A stretch of 64,000 bases of DNA from CADEEN01 sp963840805. GTDB lineage: Bacteria; Pseudomonadota; Gammaproteobacteria; Burkholderiales; Burkholderiaceae_C. The notes below the pieces were generated by a model. It was not told where the DNA came from. It was given only the letters and a program-made list of their open reading frames with translations, and made no database searches. Made by a program: the position numbers and the translations under genes. This document shows positions 43,712-52,698 of this stretch, one piece after another. Each line of letters begins with the position of its first letter. The first letter of the stretch is position 1. The DNA lies in contig CAWJAJ010000011.1 of assembly GCA_963840805.1 (NCBI GenBank), forward strand, positions 496,001 through 560,000, given 5' to 3'.

Positions 43712-43798
43712 GCTAGGGGTGCTGGGCCTTCGACGAGAGGGCGCCGGCTGAGAAAGACCCTTTGAACCTGAATGAGGTAATCCTCGCGCAGGGAAGCT
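43712..43798 (+). promoter_or_regulatory. TPP riboswitch (THI element)
   Basis: The core sequences stand in the right order: AGGGGTGC, then GGCTGAGA, then ACCCTTTGAACCTGA, then AGGTAATCCTCGCGCAGGGA. These are the P2-P3 and P4-P5 parts of a thiamin-pyrophosphate aptamer. It lies 71 bases before the TonB receptor ATG and should lower that gene's expression when TPP is plentiful. Confidence 0.93.
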
Positions 43799-43868
43799 GT
43801 CCGCTCAGGGCCACCACCGGTGCGCCGTTGTCCGTGCTGCCGACCTGCCATCGACTGCTGGGAACACG

Positions 43869-45977
43869 ATGGCACGACCGATCCAGACTTCCACCACCGA
43901 CCGCGTCGCGCTCGCCGCCGCCTTGGCGCTGGCCGGCCTGCGCCGCGCAGGCGCAAGACACGCAGCGCGTCACCGTCACCGGCCGCGTCGACCCGGTCGC
44001 GCCCAGCGTGGCCGGCTTCGGCGATCGCACGCCGCTGGCGCGCACGCCGCTGGCCGCCACGTCGATCGGCGAAGCCACGCTGCGCGACAACGGCCTGCGC
44101 AGCCTGGCCGACCTGACGCGCGTCGACGCCAGCCTCGCGCGACGCCTACAACGCCGAGGGCTACTGGAGCTTCCTGTCGGTGCGCGGCTTCACGCTCGAC
44201 AACCGCTTCAACTACCGCCGCGACGGCTTGCCGATCAACGCCGAGACCGCGATCGCGCTCGACAACAAGGAGCGCCTCGAGGTGCTCAAGGGCACCAGCG
44301 GCATCCAGGCCGGCACCAGCGCGCCGGGCGGCCTGGTCAACCTCGTCGTCAAGCGGCCCGACGGCACCGTGCGCAGCGCGCGCGTCGAGGCGCGTCAGGG
44401 CGGCGGCACGGCCGCCGCGATGGACATCGGCGAGCGCTTCGGCAACGACGAGCGCTTCGGCCTGCGCATCAACGCGGCCTACGAGGACCTCGACCCGCAG
44501 ACGCGCAGCGCACGCGGCCACCGCTGCCTCGTCGCCGTGGCCGCCGACGTGCGGCTGCCCGGCGGCACGCTGGTCGAAGCCGAGTTCGAATCGAGCCGCC
44601 AGCAGCAGCCCAGCGTGCCGGGCTTCAGCCTGCTCGGCGACGCGCGTGCCCGATGCCGGCACGATCGACCCGCGCACCAACCTCAACAACCAGCCCTGGT
44701 CGCAACCGGTGGTGCTCGACGGGCAACACCGCGTCGCTGCGCGTCACGCATGCGCTGTCGCCCGACTGGCGCGCCCGCCTGCACGCGATGACGCAGCGCC
44801 TGACCAGCGACGACCGCATCGCCTTCCCCTTCGGCTGCAGCGCCGAGGGCAGCTTCGACCGCTACTGCAGCGACGGCAGCGTCGACCTCTACGACTTCCG
44901 CAGCGACGGCGAAAAGCGCCGCAGCGACGCGCTCGACCTCGGCGTCGAAGGCCGCGCTCGCCACCGCCGGCGTGACGCACCACGTCAGCGCCGGCGTGCT
45001 CGCCACGCGCTTCGAAGCGCGGCTGCCGCCGCAGGCCTTCAACTTCGCCGGCACCGGCCACATCGACGGCAGCGTCGCCGTGCCGGCCGCCCCGCTGCCG
45101 AAGTTCGACGTCGCCGGCCGCAACGAGCACAGCACCGAGCTGTACCTGCGCGACCGCATCGAACTCGCGCCACGCTGGAGCCTGTGGGCCGGCCTGCGCC
45201 ATACGCGCCTGCACCGCGAGGCCGATCAGCAACTTCACGACACCGTGGCTCGCCCTGGCCTGGCAGGCCGACGCGCGCACACTGGTCTACGCCAATTGGG
45301 GCAAGGGGGTCGAGACCGAGGTCGCGCCGAACCTGCCGCTCTACACGCAACGCAGCACGCGCGCTGCCCGCGCTCGAGAGCCGCCAGGTCGAGGCCGGCG
45401 TCAAGCACGCGAGCGATGGCATCGAGGCCTCGCTCGCGGCGTTCTCGATCAAGCGCCCGCAAACCGGCGACATCGGCGCCTGCGACGGCAGCGACGGCAG
45501 TTGCACGCGCGCCAACGACGGCAGCGCCGTGCACCGCGGCCTCGAAGCTCAGCCTGGCCACGCAGCGCGGCGCATGGCGCTGGCAGGCCAGCGCACTGCT
45601 GCTGCACGCGCGTCGGGAAGGCTCGGCCAACGCCAGCCTGAACGGCCTCGAGCCCGTCAACGTGCCGGCACGCAGCCTGCGCCTGCAAGCCGGCTACGAC
45701 GTGGCTGCCCGGCAGCGAACTGCAGGCCAGCGTGAGCCATGAAGGCGACCGCGCCGCGCTGCCCGACAACAGCGCCCGCATCCCCGCATGGACGCGGCTG
45801 GACGTCGGCCTGAAAGTGCAGCAGCGCGTCGGCGGCGCACGCCTGACCTGGCGTGCCGGCATCGACAACCTCGCCGACACGCGCGCGTGGAAGGAGGCGC
45901 CCTACCAGTTCGGCCACGCCTACCTGTTCCCGCTGGCGCCGCGCAGTGTTCGGCTGTCGCTGCAGGCCGAGCTCTGA
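43869..45977 (+). CDS. TPP-regulated TonB-dependent receptor, frameshifted
   Basis: About 700 residues. Signal peptide, then plug: RVTVTGRVDP, LADLTRVDASL, FLSVRGFTLDNRFNYRRDGLP, LDNKERLEVLKGTSGIQAGTSAPGGLVNLVVKRP. The barrel includes YANWGKGVETEVAPN and ends ...VRLSLQAEL with a terminal hydrophobic residue after WKEAPYQFGHAYLFPLAPR. Plug features resemble siderophore-type receptors, but the upstream TPP riboswitch indicates thiamine or a precursor as ligand. Eight or so frame changes are spread along it. It follows the ferredoxin reductase by 235 bases. Confidence 0.88.
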
Positions 45978-46001
45978 CGCGCTTGCCGAGCCCCTTATAA
46001 T
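45974..46001 (+). promoter_or_regulatory. Promoter of tRNA-Asn
   Basis: CTGACG, 16 bases, TATAAT, then a GC-rich discriminator (GCGCGGC) as in stringently controlled stable-RNA promoters. The tRNA starts 11 bases after the -10 box. Confidence 0.6.
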
Positions 46002-46011
46002 GCGCGGCTAT

Positions 46012-46087
46012 TCCCCGATAGCTCAGTCGGTAGAGCGCCGGACTGTTAATCCGTAGGTCCCTGGTTCGAGCCCAGGTCGGGGAGCCA
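46012..46087 (+). tRNA. tRNA-Asn (GUU)
   Basis: 76 nt with CCA encoded. Acceptor TCCCCGA pairs with TCGGGGA; D-loop AGCTCAGTCGGTAGAG; anticodon stem-loop CCGGACTGTTAATCCG with GTT; variable loop AGGTC; T-arm CCTGGTTCGAGCCCAGG. Asn identity is read from the GUU anticodon. A hairpin follows 10 bases later. The gene's 3' part serves as the left end of a putative integration event. Confidence 0.97.
46058..46083 (+). repeat. attL-like tRNA 3'-end repeat
   Basis: TCCCTGGTTCGAGCCCAGG-TCGGGGA within the tRNA-Asn T-arm and acceptor. It matches 25 of 26 bases with 52611-52636 in the same orientation. Confidence 0.55.
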
Positions 46088-46097
46088 AAGATAGTGC

Positions 46098-46127
46098 AAG
46101 GGGTCTGGCAGCGATGTCAGACCCCTT
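46098..46127 (+). terminator. Hairpin after tRNA-Asn
   Basis: AAGGGGTCTG, 10-base loop, CAGACCCCTT: a perfect 10-bp stem directly after the tRNA. No U run, so it may aid processing or weak termination. Confidence 0.55.
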
Positions 46128-46165
46128 CGTCATTCTGAAATTCCATCTCTGAACAAAGGCGACAC

Positions 46166-46430
46166 ATGACCATCGACAGAACGCACTGCCGAGCACGCGG
46201 CCCACCGGGCCATCGGGGCCCCTGCCAAGGCCGAGAACATCCTGGCCCTCGCGAAACTCTCCGCCACCGCCGACTGCGCTCAACAGGTTGACCACATCCG
46301 AGGGATCGTCGCAGTAACGATGGCTCAGATCGCAGCGGACGCGACGCCGGCGACGCGGGACAGCGCTGCACAGTGGCAGGAGTGGGCATTGGCCTTGAGC
46401 GACGATCTCGTTTCGGAAGTCAATCCGTAG
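46166..46430 (+). CDS. Small helical hypothetical protein (one frameshift)
   Basis: MTIDRT, then with one base removed near 46184 TAEHAAHRAIGAPAKAEN, ILALAKLSATADCAQQ, VDHIRGIVAVTMAQIAAD and a Trp-rich end QWQEWALALSDDLVSEVNP before TAG. 87 residues, helical, about 23 of them Ala. AAAGG stands ten bases before ATG. It lies just after the tRNA and is the first gene of the presumed island. Function not recognised. Confidence 0.5.
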
Positions 46431-46456
46431 GTCACCGTCGGGAACCCTCAAACGCC

Positions 46457-46490
46457 AAGCCCTGCATGTGAACGCGGGGCTTGTGTCTTT
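46457..46490 (+). terminator. Possible terminator after the small island gene
   Basis: AAGCCC, 14-base loop, GGGCTT, then GTGTCTTT. A short stem with partial T tail, 26 bases past the stop at 46430. Confidence 0.4.
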
Positions 46491-46680
46491 GTGGGCCGCG
46501 AGCGGCGCCAATTGAAGGCCACTCGGTCGGTATTTGGTCGGGATTGGTCGGATGCCACTTACCGGCTTCACCGCCTTTGCCGACTACTTTGCCAGCGAAC
46601 GCCATCATCAAGCGACGGTGAAGCGAACGATTGCGAAGGCTTGCTGGGTGTCGATCAGTTCCGCAGCCGTTCAGAGCGTG

Positions 46681-46913
46681 TTAACCGCTCGGCAAAAACG
46701 AGGCCACAAGCGCAATGGAAAGGCACACGAAGCTCGCGACGAGCAGTAGCTGCACCTTTGCGCGATCGGACGCGTGGCGCCCACCATTCAATGCCACTTG
46801 AGTCTTCAGTTCAGAAGGACCAAGAGAGCGCCAGAGGCGAGTGCAAGCACCAAGACGATTGCGGTGCCCCAGTGTGCGCGCCAAATCCGTGCGCTCTCGG
46901 CGCTGTATTGCAT
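46681..46913 (-). CDS. Possible two-helix membrane protein (one frameshift)
   Basis: Starts MQYSAESARIWRAHW with GGAGTT eight bases before ATG, then a membrane helix GTAIVLVLALASGALLVLL. A stop follows in that frame, while the next frame carries on with ELKTQVALNGGRHASDR and a second helix QLLLVASFVCLSIALVASF to the stop at 46681. One indel near 46808 would join them to about 77 residues. Not recognised. Confidence 0.4.
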
Positions 46914-47271
46914 TGGCCAACTCCTCGCGATGAACTTCGAGGGCGAAGCAGCCAAGACGAAGCAGACTTTGTGCCTGACTCTCGCGCCGCGCCGCAAGTC
47001 GACAACGCTGCGCGCGTTGCCGCGCGAAAGGCCCAAGATCTCAGCCAGCAACCGCGGCGGCGCGGCGGCACCCCAGCATCGCTCCCAAGCGCTCGGGAGA
47101 CCTGCCGTCGGGCGCTCAGGATCTGCCTGCGACGTCCGGTTCCATTGCACTGACGCACATCAACGACATCGTGCCAATGGGGGCGTTCAATAGATCGCAT
47201 CGTAGTGGTTCGAGGGACGGTGTAGAGCCCATTGCGAGGGAGGGTTACCGACTGACGAACGAGAGGTCCCT
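46914..47271 (+). other. 358 bases without a recognised gene
   Basis: Open frames exist on both strands but none has a ribosome site and family features. One plus-strand frame reads ...KAQDLSQQPRRRGG and another GSIALTHINDIVPMGAFN, which may be remnants of a gene. The last 40 bases hold the GAGAGG ribosome site of the acyl-CoA ligase. Confidence 0.4.
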
Positions 47272-48984
47272 ATGGAACGAATCTGGTTGAATCATTACCC
47301 GTCCGGCATTCCGGCCGAGGTCGACGTGCATGAACTCGGCTCGCTGAAGGATTTGCTGCTGCGCAGTTCGGCACGCTTCGGCGCATTGCCCGCCTACAGC
47401 AACATGGGGTCGTCGCTGACGTTTGCCGAACTCGACCGATCGAGCCGCGACTTCGCTGCGTACCTGCAAAAGTCGCTGGGTCTGCACAAGGGCGACAGGG
47501 TGGCGATCATGATGCCCAACCTGCTGCAGTACCCGGTGGCTTTGTTTGGTGCATTGCGTGCAGGCTTGGTCGTCGTGAACGTCAATCCCCAATACACGAC
47601 ACCCGAACTGGAACATCAACTCAAGGACTCGGGCGCCGTGGCGATCGTCGTGCTGGAGAACTTTGCCCACACTCTGCAGGAGGTGCTGGAGAAGAACCCG
47701 AGGATGAACCTGGCCGTCATCACGACCGAAGTCGGCGACATGCTTCCGGTGGTCAAGGAACTGCTCACCAACGTCGTGGTGAAGTATGTGAAGCACATGG
47801 TTCCCGAATGGAAGATTGCGGGCGCCACCGAGTTCAACGCGGCGCTGCGCGCGGGGCATGGCCAGGACGTGGAGGACGTGCCGCTGAACCATGACGACAC
47901 GGCCTTCCTGCAGTACACCGGTGGTACGACCGGGGTGGCCAAGGGTGCCGTGCTGACCCACGGCAACATGGTGGCGAACGTGCTGCAGATGGCAGCGTGG
48001 ATGGCGCGCGACCTGGTTGAGGGCAAGGAGGTGTTCGTCTGTCCATTGCCGCTGTATCACGTCTACGCGCTGACCTCGAGTCTCGTCTTCATGAGGATGG
48101 GCGCGCACACCGTGCTGGTGACCAACCCGAGGGACATGAAGGCCTTCGTCCACGACCTCAAGAAGTACCCCTTCTCAGTCATCATCGCCGTCAATACGCT
48201 GTACCGGGCGCTGCTCGATGCACCCGAATTCGTGGACGTGGACACGCGCGCCCTGAAGCTGACCAGCGCTGGCGGCATGGCAGTGCAGCGCGTCGTGGCC
48301 GAACGATGGAAGCAGCGCACCGGCGTACCCATCATCGAGGGCTATGGCTTGACTGAGACCTCGCCGGTGGTGATCGCCAACCCGATGGACATCGACGAAT
48401 GGACCGGAACGATCGGCATGCCGATTCCGTCGACGCAGGCCGCCGTCCTCGGCGAGGGCGACAACGAAATCGAGATCGGTGAGATCGGAGAGATCTGCGT
48501 GCGTGGTCCGCAGGTCATGCCGCGCTACTGGAATCGCCCGGACGAGACCGCGAAGGTGTTCACCCGCGACGGCTGGTTGCGCACCGGCGACATGGGGTTC
48601 GTGGACGAGCGCGGCTACTTCAGGATCACGGACCGCAAGAAGGACATCATCGTGGTGTCCGGCTTCAAGGTCTTCCCGAACCAGATCGAGGACGCCGTGG
48701 CGTTGCATCCGGGCGTGGCGGAGGTCGCGGCCATCGGCGTGGCCGACGAGCGGTCCGGTGAGGCCGTCAAGATCGTCGTGGTAAGGAAGGATGCGGCGCT
48801 CACAGAAGACGGCTTGCTCGCACATTGCCGGCAACACCTGACCGGCTACAAGGTGCCCAAGATCGTCGAGTTCCGCAGCGAGCCGCTGCCGAAGTCCAAC
48901 CTCGGCAAGATCCTGCGCCGGCAACTGCGTGAGGCGCCTGCTCCGGCGGGCGCCGGCTCGACGCTCAGCACGACAGCACCTTGA
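47272..48984 (+). CDS. Long-chain fatty acid-CoA ligase
   Basis: 570 residues, intact. Activates fatty acids as acyl-AMP and then acyl-CoA. FLQYTGGTTGVAKGAVLTHGN (ATP/AMP P-loop), PLPLYHVYALT, GYGLTETSPVV, DGWLRTGDMGFVDERGYF, DRKKDIIVVSGFKVFPNQIED and KSNLGKILRRQLRE (catalytic Lys) in order. This is the FadD length and pattern. Inside the tRNA-linked island and followed by a strong terminator. Base composition is less GC-rich than in the cys cluster. An extra fatty-acid activator in addition to any core fadD. Confidence 0.93.
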   Translation: MERIWLNHYPSGIPAEVDVHELGSLKDLLLRSSARFGALPAYSNMGSSLTFAELDRSSRDFAAYLQKSLGLHKGDRVAIMMPNLLQYPVALFGALRAGLVVVNVNPQYTTPELEHQLKDSGAVAIVVLENFAHTLQEVLEKNPRMNLAVITTEVGDMLPVVKELLTNVVVKYVKHMVPEWKIAGATEFNAALRAGHGQDVEDVPLNHDDTAFLQYTGGTTGVAKGAVLTHGNMVANVLQMAAWMARDLVEGKEVFVCPLPLYHVYALTSSLVFMRMGAHTVLVTNPRDMKAFVHDLKKYPFSVIIAVNTLYRALLDAPEFVDVDTRALKLTSAGGMAVQRVVAERWKQRTGVPIIEGYGLTETSPVVIANPMDIDEWTGTIGMPIPSTQAAVLGEGDNEIEIGEIGEICVRGPQVMPRYWNRPDETAKVFTRDGWLRTGDMGFVDERGYFRITDRKKDIIVVSGFKVFPNQIEDAVALHPGVAEVAAIGVADERSGEAVKIVVVRKDAALTEDGLLAHCRQHLTGYKVPKIVEFRSEPLPKSNLGKILRRQLREAPAPAGAGSTLSTTAP

Positions 48985-49023
48985 GTGGGCGCCAGCCGAC
49001 GAAGGCGAACCAGCAAACGCAGG

Positions 49024-49056
49024 GCCTCGCACGGAAGTGCGGGGCTTTCTTGTTTT
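49024..49056 (+). terminator. Intrinsic terminator of the acyl-CoA ligase
   Basis: GCCTCGCAC, GGAA loop, GTGCGGGGC (one G-U), then TTTCTTGTTTT. 40 bases past the stop. Confidence 0.85.
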
Positions 49057-49144
49057 GGGCATCGTCACGCCGCCGCCTGGGTTACCTGGGCCGAGCGAAT
49101 CGACGACGAGTTCGGCTTGGCAAGCTTGGAAGCCCCTTTACCGG

Positions 49145-49633
49145 TCAGGCCCGCTGTTCAAAGCGCTGCTCATCGACCTCCGCTCCCCATTGCGAACCGC
49201 GCTGCTGCAGTACCAACTGAAACCCGAACCTTTCATACAGATGCCTCGCCGCATCCAGCCCATCGAAGGTCCAGAGATACACACGCCTGTAGCCGCGTGC
49301 CCGGCAATGTTCCATGGCGGCCGCGAGCAGACTGTGGCCCACGCCAGTGCCGCGCACCTCTGTCGAGGTAATGAACCAGCGTAAGTGGGCCCCTTCGTCG
49401 TCGGCGTGCAAGCCATCGATGGCAATCGAGCCTTGCACGCCACCCGCCGCAGTGGCAAGCCAAAGCCCATCGCGCTCTTCGTCGTAGCGCCCGCAGAACT
49501 CAGCCAACTCGCGCGCAACCTTGGACTCGAAAAGCAGGCCAAACCCAACCAACTCGCTGTAGAAGGTGGCGTGCAACTCGGTGACGCGCCCAATACAGCC
49601 AGGCAAGTAGCCCTTGTGGACGGAGATGCTCAT
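49145..49633 (-). CDS. GNAT family N-acetyltransferase
   Basis: 162 residues, one GNAT domain. Starts MSISVHKGYLPGCIGRVTELHA; acetyl-CoA pyrophosphate loop VRGTGVGHSLL (R.xG.G); RRVYLWTFDGLDAARHLYERFGFQL is the last strand-helix pair. The residues before 20 resemble the post-MarR acetyltransferases. Substrate unknown. Convergent with the acyl-CoA ligase, with its own terminator region between. Confidence 0.85.
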   Translation of the reverse strand: MSISVHKGYLPGCIGRVTELHATFYSELVGFGLLFESKVARELAEFCGRYDEERDGLWLATAAGGVQGSIAIDGLHADDEGAHLRWFITSTEVRGTGVGHSLLAAAMEHCRARGYRRVYLWTFDGLDAARHLYERFGFQLVLQQRGSQWGAEVDEQRFEQRA

Positions 49634-49869
49634 GCGACTGGCACAAACGGAGGTCTTGGAGTTGACGTGCCCCCGCGGGCCGTGGGAGCGCGATGCTCAG
49701 ATCGGATCGATACCCGCGATGCACTGGTCGGCTTGACCTGCCCGGCGCAGCGCCACCGGCACTTCCCAGTCTGCCATCATCCAGATCGATGACGCGCAAT
49801 GCAATATGGCCTCCGCGTGCCGGGCTGCGGTGACTGCGTTCCTGCGCCAAGGGCCTCCCACGGCAACGA

Positions 49870-50466
49870 TCACGCCCATTTGGCAGGCATGGCGAAGCAT
49901 CTCTCCAGATGTGCAAGGCGAAATTCGTTACGGACTGCAAAGTCTCGCGTCAAGTTGGAATAGGGGTTGACCAGGCACATTGGCGTTCCATACTTTGCCT
50001 CCACTTGGAGGTCAGCATGGTCATTCATGATTCCCCGCTTGCCCGACCCAGTGCCGATTGGATTTCGCGCTACGCGGCAGGCCTGCTGAGTTCGACGCCC
50101 GGCCTGCAGCCTCTCGATGCCGTGCGGCGCGCTATGGACGCATATCCTGGCGCAGTCGGTGAACGTCGCAATAAGCCGGCAGAGTCCTTTGCGCATCCGC
50201 GCGGCGTCCATCGCTGAGAAAAGTGGCCCCGCTCGTCTGAACACGATCCGGGCTTCGAGGAGCGCATCCGTTGCGCGTTGAGTTGCCGCGATGCAGGCTT
50301 GTCCTGGGCGGCGAGCCAGGAGGGCCGTTGCATCGCCGACGGTCATCTGCGACCGAGCAAAGTGCTCCACGGCCGCAAGGGCCCTTGGTCGGCGTGCCAT
50401 TTCGGCGTAATGTTCCGGTTTCCATGGGCGGGGTGCGCTGCACCCCTTCAGGAGATCGACATGCAC
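49870..50466 (-). CDS. Possible hypothetical protein, low confidence
   Basis: A 198-residue open frame, MHVDLLKGCSAPRPWKPEHYAEM, with Ala-rich helical text ending ALLEARIVFRRAGPLF and later LVNPYSNLTRDFAVRNEF. Below 49870 another frame continues with GVIVAVGGPW and ADWEVPVALRRAGQ, so a frameshift may exist there. It overlaps the plus-strand small gene at 50017 and the start of the CBS gene; only one set can be real. Confidence 0.25.
   Translation of the reverse strand: MHVDLLKGCSAPRPWKPEHYAEMARRPRALAAVEHFARSQMTVGDATALLARRPGQACIAATQRATDALLEARIVFRRAGPLFSAMDAARMRKGLCRLIATFTDCARICVHSAPHGIERLQAGRRTQQACRVARNPIGTGSGKRGIMNDHADLQVEAKYGTPMCLVNPYSNLTRDFAVRNEFRLAHLERCFAMPAKWA
50017..50217 (+). CDS. Small hypothetical protein, 66 aa
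   Basis: MVIHDSPLARPSADWISRYAAGLLSSTPGLQPLDAVRRAMDA with a good GGAGGTC site before the ATG. The W..RYA..L....P...PL.AV..A pattern is seen in unnamed helical proteins of Burkholderiales. Overlaps the open frame on the other strand. Function unknown. Confidence 0.42.
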   Translation: MVIHDSPLARPSADWISRYAAGLLSSTPGLQPLDAVRRAMDAYPGAVGERRNKPAESFAHPRGVHR

Positions 50467-51051
50467 GGTCCGGTAGCCATGCCAACGTTTCGACTCGAAC
50501 CCGGGACGGCCCTCGCGCAGTCAGGCCCCTCGAACCACTCGCCTGTCGATCTCGCATCGCCCGCACTGAGCGTGATGACCGACTTGACGCACGTGCGGGC
50601 GGCGACCACCCACCCGGCGACCAGCCTGCGTCAGGCCGAGCAGATCATGATCTACCAGGGTGTGCGCATGCTCTTCGTCGTCACCGAGATGCCGGCCGTC
50701 GAGGGCCTGATCACCACCACGGACCTGCACGGGGAAAGGCAGATGCGCGCCGTTCATGAGCGGGGCGTGCGCTACGACGAGTTGTGTGTTGGCGATGTGA
50801 TGACCGACGTGTCAATGCTCAATGCCATCGACTATGGCCGCGTGAAGTCCGCAAACGTCGGCGACGCCATCTCAACGCTCAAACAACATGGTCGGGACCA
50901 CCTGCTCGTGGTCGAGGCCGCCAATGGGCAAGTGCCGCGTCGCGTGCGTGGTGTGATCTCGCGCTCACAGATCGAGCGGCAACTGGGCCGCACCATCGAA
51001 ATGACCCCCATCGCCCGCAGCTTCTCCGAGATTGAACGGGCCCTGGGATGA
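50461..51051 (+). CDS. CBS-domain protein
   Basis: 196 residues, intact, AGGAGATC before ATG. After a 35-residue leader come two CBS motifs: VRAATTHPATSLRQAEQIMIYQGVRMLFVV...VEGLITTTDLHG and VGDVMTDVSMLNAI...ISTLKQHGRDHLLVVE...VRGVISRSQIE. A stand-alone CBS pair that should bind adenine nucleotides and sense energy state. Located 148 bases before a USP gene, a combination often seen in low-oxygen survival loci. Confidence 0.88.
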   Translation: MHGPVAMPTFRLEPGTALAQSGPSNHSPVDLASPALSVMTDLTHVRAATTHPATSLRQAEQIMIYQGVRMLFVVTEMPAVEGLITTTDLHGERQMRAVHERGVRYDELCVGDVMTDVSMLNAIDYGRVKSANVGDAISTLKQHGRDHLLVVEAANGQVPRRVRGVISRSQIERQLGRTIEMTPIARSFSEIERALG

Positions 51052-51199
51052 GCATCGCCGAATTGGCGCACAACGCTTCGAGGCGAACCAGCGGGTGCGC
51101 GCTGGGTGCTGGGTGTTCGAGCGGCATCGTTGAAGCCCGTGCCTGCCGTCTTTGTGGGCAACAACGCTCGGGGCTGACATGCCGCACAAGGAGATCTTG

Positions 51200-51640
51200 A
51201 TGCCCAACGTGTTGATTCCGGTAGATGGCTCCGAGAATGCGATGCGCGCAGTGGAGGCAGCCCGCCGGCAAGTTGCCCATCAGCAGGGGGTGATGGTGCA
51301 TCTGCTGAACGTGCAGCCGCCGAACCATTCGGGGGTTGTCAAGAAGTATCTCAGCCAGGAACTGATCGACAAATTCAACCAGGATGTCGGCGCAGACACC
51401 TTGCGATCCGCCCGTGCACGGCTCGACGAAGCGAACATTGTCTGCACGTCGCATGTCGACGTCGGCGACGTGGCACAGACGATTGCCCGCTACGTGCGAG
51501 AACTGCACTGCGACCAGGTCATCATGGGCACACGCGGCCTCGGCTCCGGCGGTATCGCCGCCCTTTCCGGCCTGCTGCTGGGGTCAATCGCGACGAAGGT
51601 GCTGTACCTCGTCGACGTGCCGGTGACGTTGGTGAAGTGA
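51200..51640 (+). CDS. Universal stress protein
   Basis: 146 residues, intact. NVLIPVDGSENAMRAVE, then LHCDQVIMGTRGLGSGGIAALSGLLLGSIATKVLYLVDVPVTLVK, which holds the ATP-binding G-2x-G-9x-G(S) loop. A cytosolic dimeric USP of the ATP-binding type. AAGGAGATC before the ATG. Partner of the CBS gene upstream. Confidence 0.92.
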   Translation: MPNVLIPVDGSENAMRAVEAARRQVAHQQGVMVHLLNVQPPNHSGVVKKYLSQELIDKFNQDVGADTLRSARARLDEANIVCTSHVDVGDVAQTIARYVRELHCDQVIMGTRGLGSGGIAALSGLLLGSIATKVLYLVDVPVTLVK

Positions 51641-51769
51641 CCCGCCGAACATTGAAGCCGAACTTGACTTGTTTCCGCAGCCGGATCGAGGCTTGACTCT
51701 CGGCACGGGATGCTGGGCGCATGCGCAGGAATTGCGTGGACCCGTCGTACCGAATGGAGTCGGAGCGTG

Positions 51770-52324
51770 CTAAGCCGAGGCCCTCTTCCTGGCGATGGTC
51801 GCCGACCGCTTGGCGGTCGACGCCTTCTTGCCGGCCGAAACCTTCGCACCGGTGGCCTTTGTCTTCGCAGCACCGGTGGCCTTCTTGACCTTCCTGGCCG
51901 CGGCTCCCACCTGCTTCTTCACGTTCCCCTTTGCCAAGTTGACCTTCTCGACGACTGCCCTGCCAGCGCTTGCCACCTGCTTGCTGGACGTCTTCTCGAC
52001 ACTGGTAATCCTTCTTTCGGCCTTCTCCGCGACCGCCAGCACCTTTCTTCCTGCGCTGTCGATAGCCTTTGCAATCGACCTCCTGGCCTGGTTCGTTGCC
52101 TTCTCGATGCGGCTCTCCGTCTTCCTCACGGTCGACTTGATCTTCCGCTTGGCTTCTTTGCCGGATAGGGTGACTTTCGTCCTGACCCGAGACAGTGCAG
52201 CCGAGGCATCAGCCGTGGCCTCTTCCGCCTTGCTGATTGCCGCTTTGCCGATACTTTGCGCGGTATCGACCAAGTCGTTCGCAGCACTTTCCCAGGGACC
52301 TTTGACCTTCTTGCGAGTGCTCAT
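51770..52324 (-). CDS. Histone H1-like Lys/Ala-rich DNA-binding protein
   Basis: 184 residues: MSTRKKVKGPWESAANDLVDTAQSIGKAA, a long amphipathic helix region with KTESRIEKATNQARRSIAKAIDS, and a C-terminal tail of K/A/T/S repeats (KKATGAAKTKATGAKV). The tail matches bacterial histone H1-like proteins that compact DNA. Codon use is AT-richer than most of the window. On the opposite strand to its neighbours, at the end of the island. Confidence 0.78.
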   Translation of the reverse strand: MSTRKKVKGPWESAANDLVDTAQSIGKAAISKAEEATADASAALSRVRTKVTLSGKEAKRKIKSTVRKTESRIEKATNQARRSIAKAIDSAGRKVLAVAEKAERRITSVEKTSSKQVASAGRAVVEKVNLAKGNVKKQVGAAARKVKKATGAAKTKATGAKVSAGKKASTAKRSATIARKRASA

Positions 52325-52610
52325 ATGTCCATCCTTGTAGGAACTCTTGCCGGGCAACACCCGTTGATCCTTCAACCGGTGACCAAGCAAAGATTAGCCC
52401 CTTCCCGGCATCTATTGAGCTTGGCATCGTGCATTCGACTGCGCGGCGTCAATGTGCGCGGTGGTCTCCTGGGCACCCTCGTGGCGATTGACGATGACCC
52501 CGAACTCCGCGCTCTCGACTTTGCTCATGCGGCAGCACAATATCGGCCGCGTGCACAGTGGTTGAGTCAAGCGTCGGCGCCCCCCACGTCGCTTACATGA
52601 AGTCCGGGGT

Positions 52611-52636
52611 TCCCTGGTTCGAGCGCAGGTCGGGGA
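52611..52636 (+). repeat. attR-like copy of the tRNA-Asn 3' end
   Basis: TCCCTGGTTCGAGCGCAGG-TCGGGGA, 25 of 26 bases identical to the tRNA T-arm and acceptor at 46058-46083, same strand, one C to G change. It is not part of any complete tRNA here. This is the footprint expected of an integrase that targets the 3' end of tRNA-Asn. Confidence 0.55.
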
Positions 52637-52698
52637 CGCGAGGTGATGTGGGCAAAGGCGCGTTCGTACAATGTCTTGCCAAGCGAAGGAGAGAAACG

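Larger units (their letters stand above)
46084..52636 (+). mobile_element. Putative tRNA-Asn-integrated genomic island
   Basis: Bounded by the tRNA-Asn 3' end and a direct 26-nt copy of it (one mismatch) at 52611-52636. Inside, GC drops visibly against the flanking cys cluster and genes are short, with many unnamed. No integrase is recognisable, so it would be a fixed or decayed element. Content: small helical protein, acyl-CoA ligase, GNAT, CBS-domain, USP and histone-like genes. The lower-GC character continues past the repeat to about 60 kb, so the repeat may mark only one of several insertions. Confidence 0.35.

Noticed and set aside
46534..46749. Possible integrase fragment after the tRNA
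   Set aside because: No R..H.R.Y signature; translation does not match the tyrosine recombinase C-terminus.
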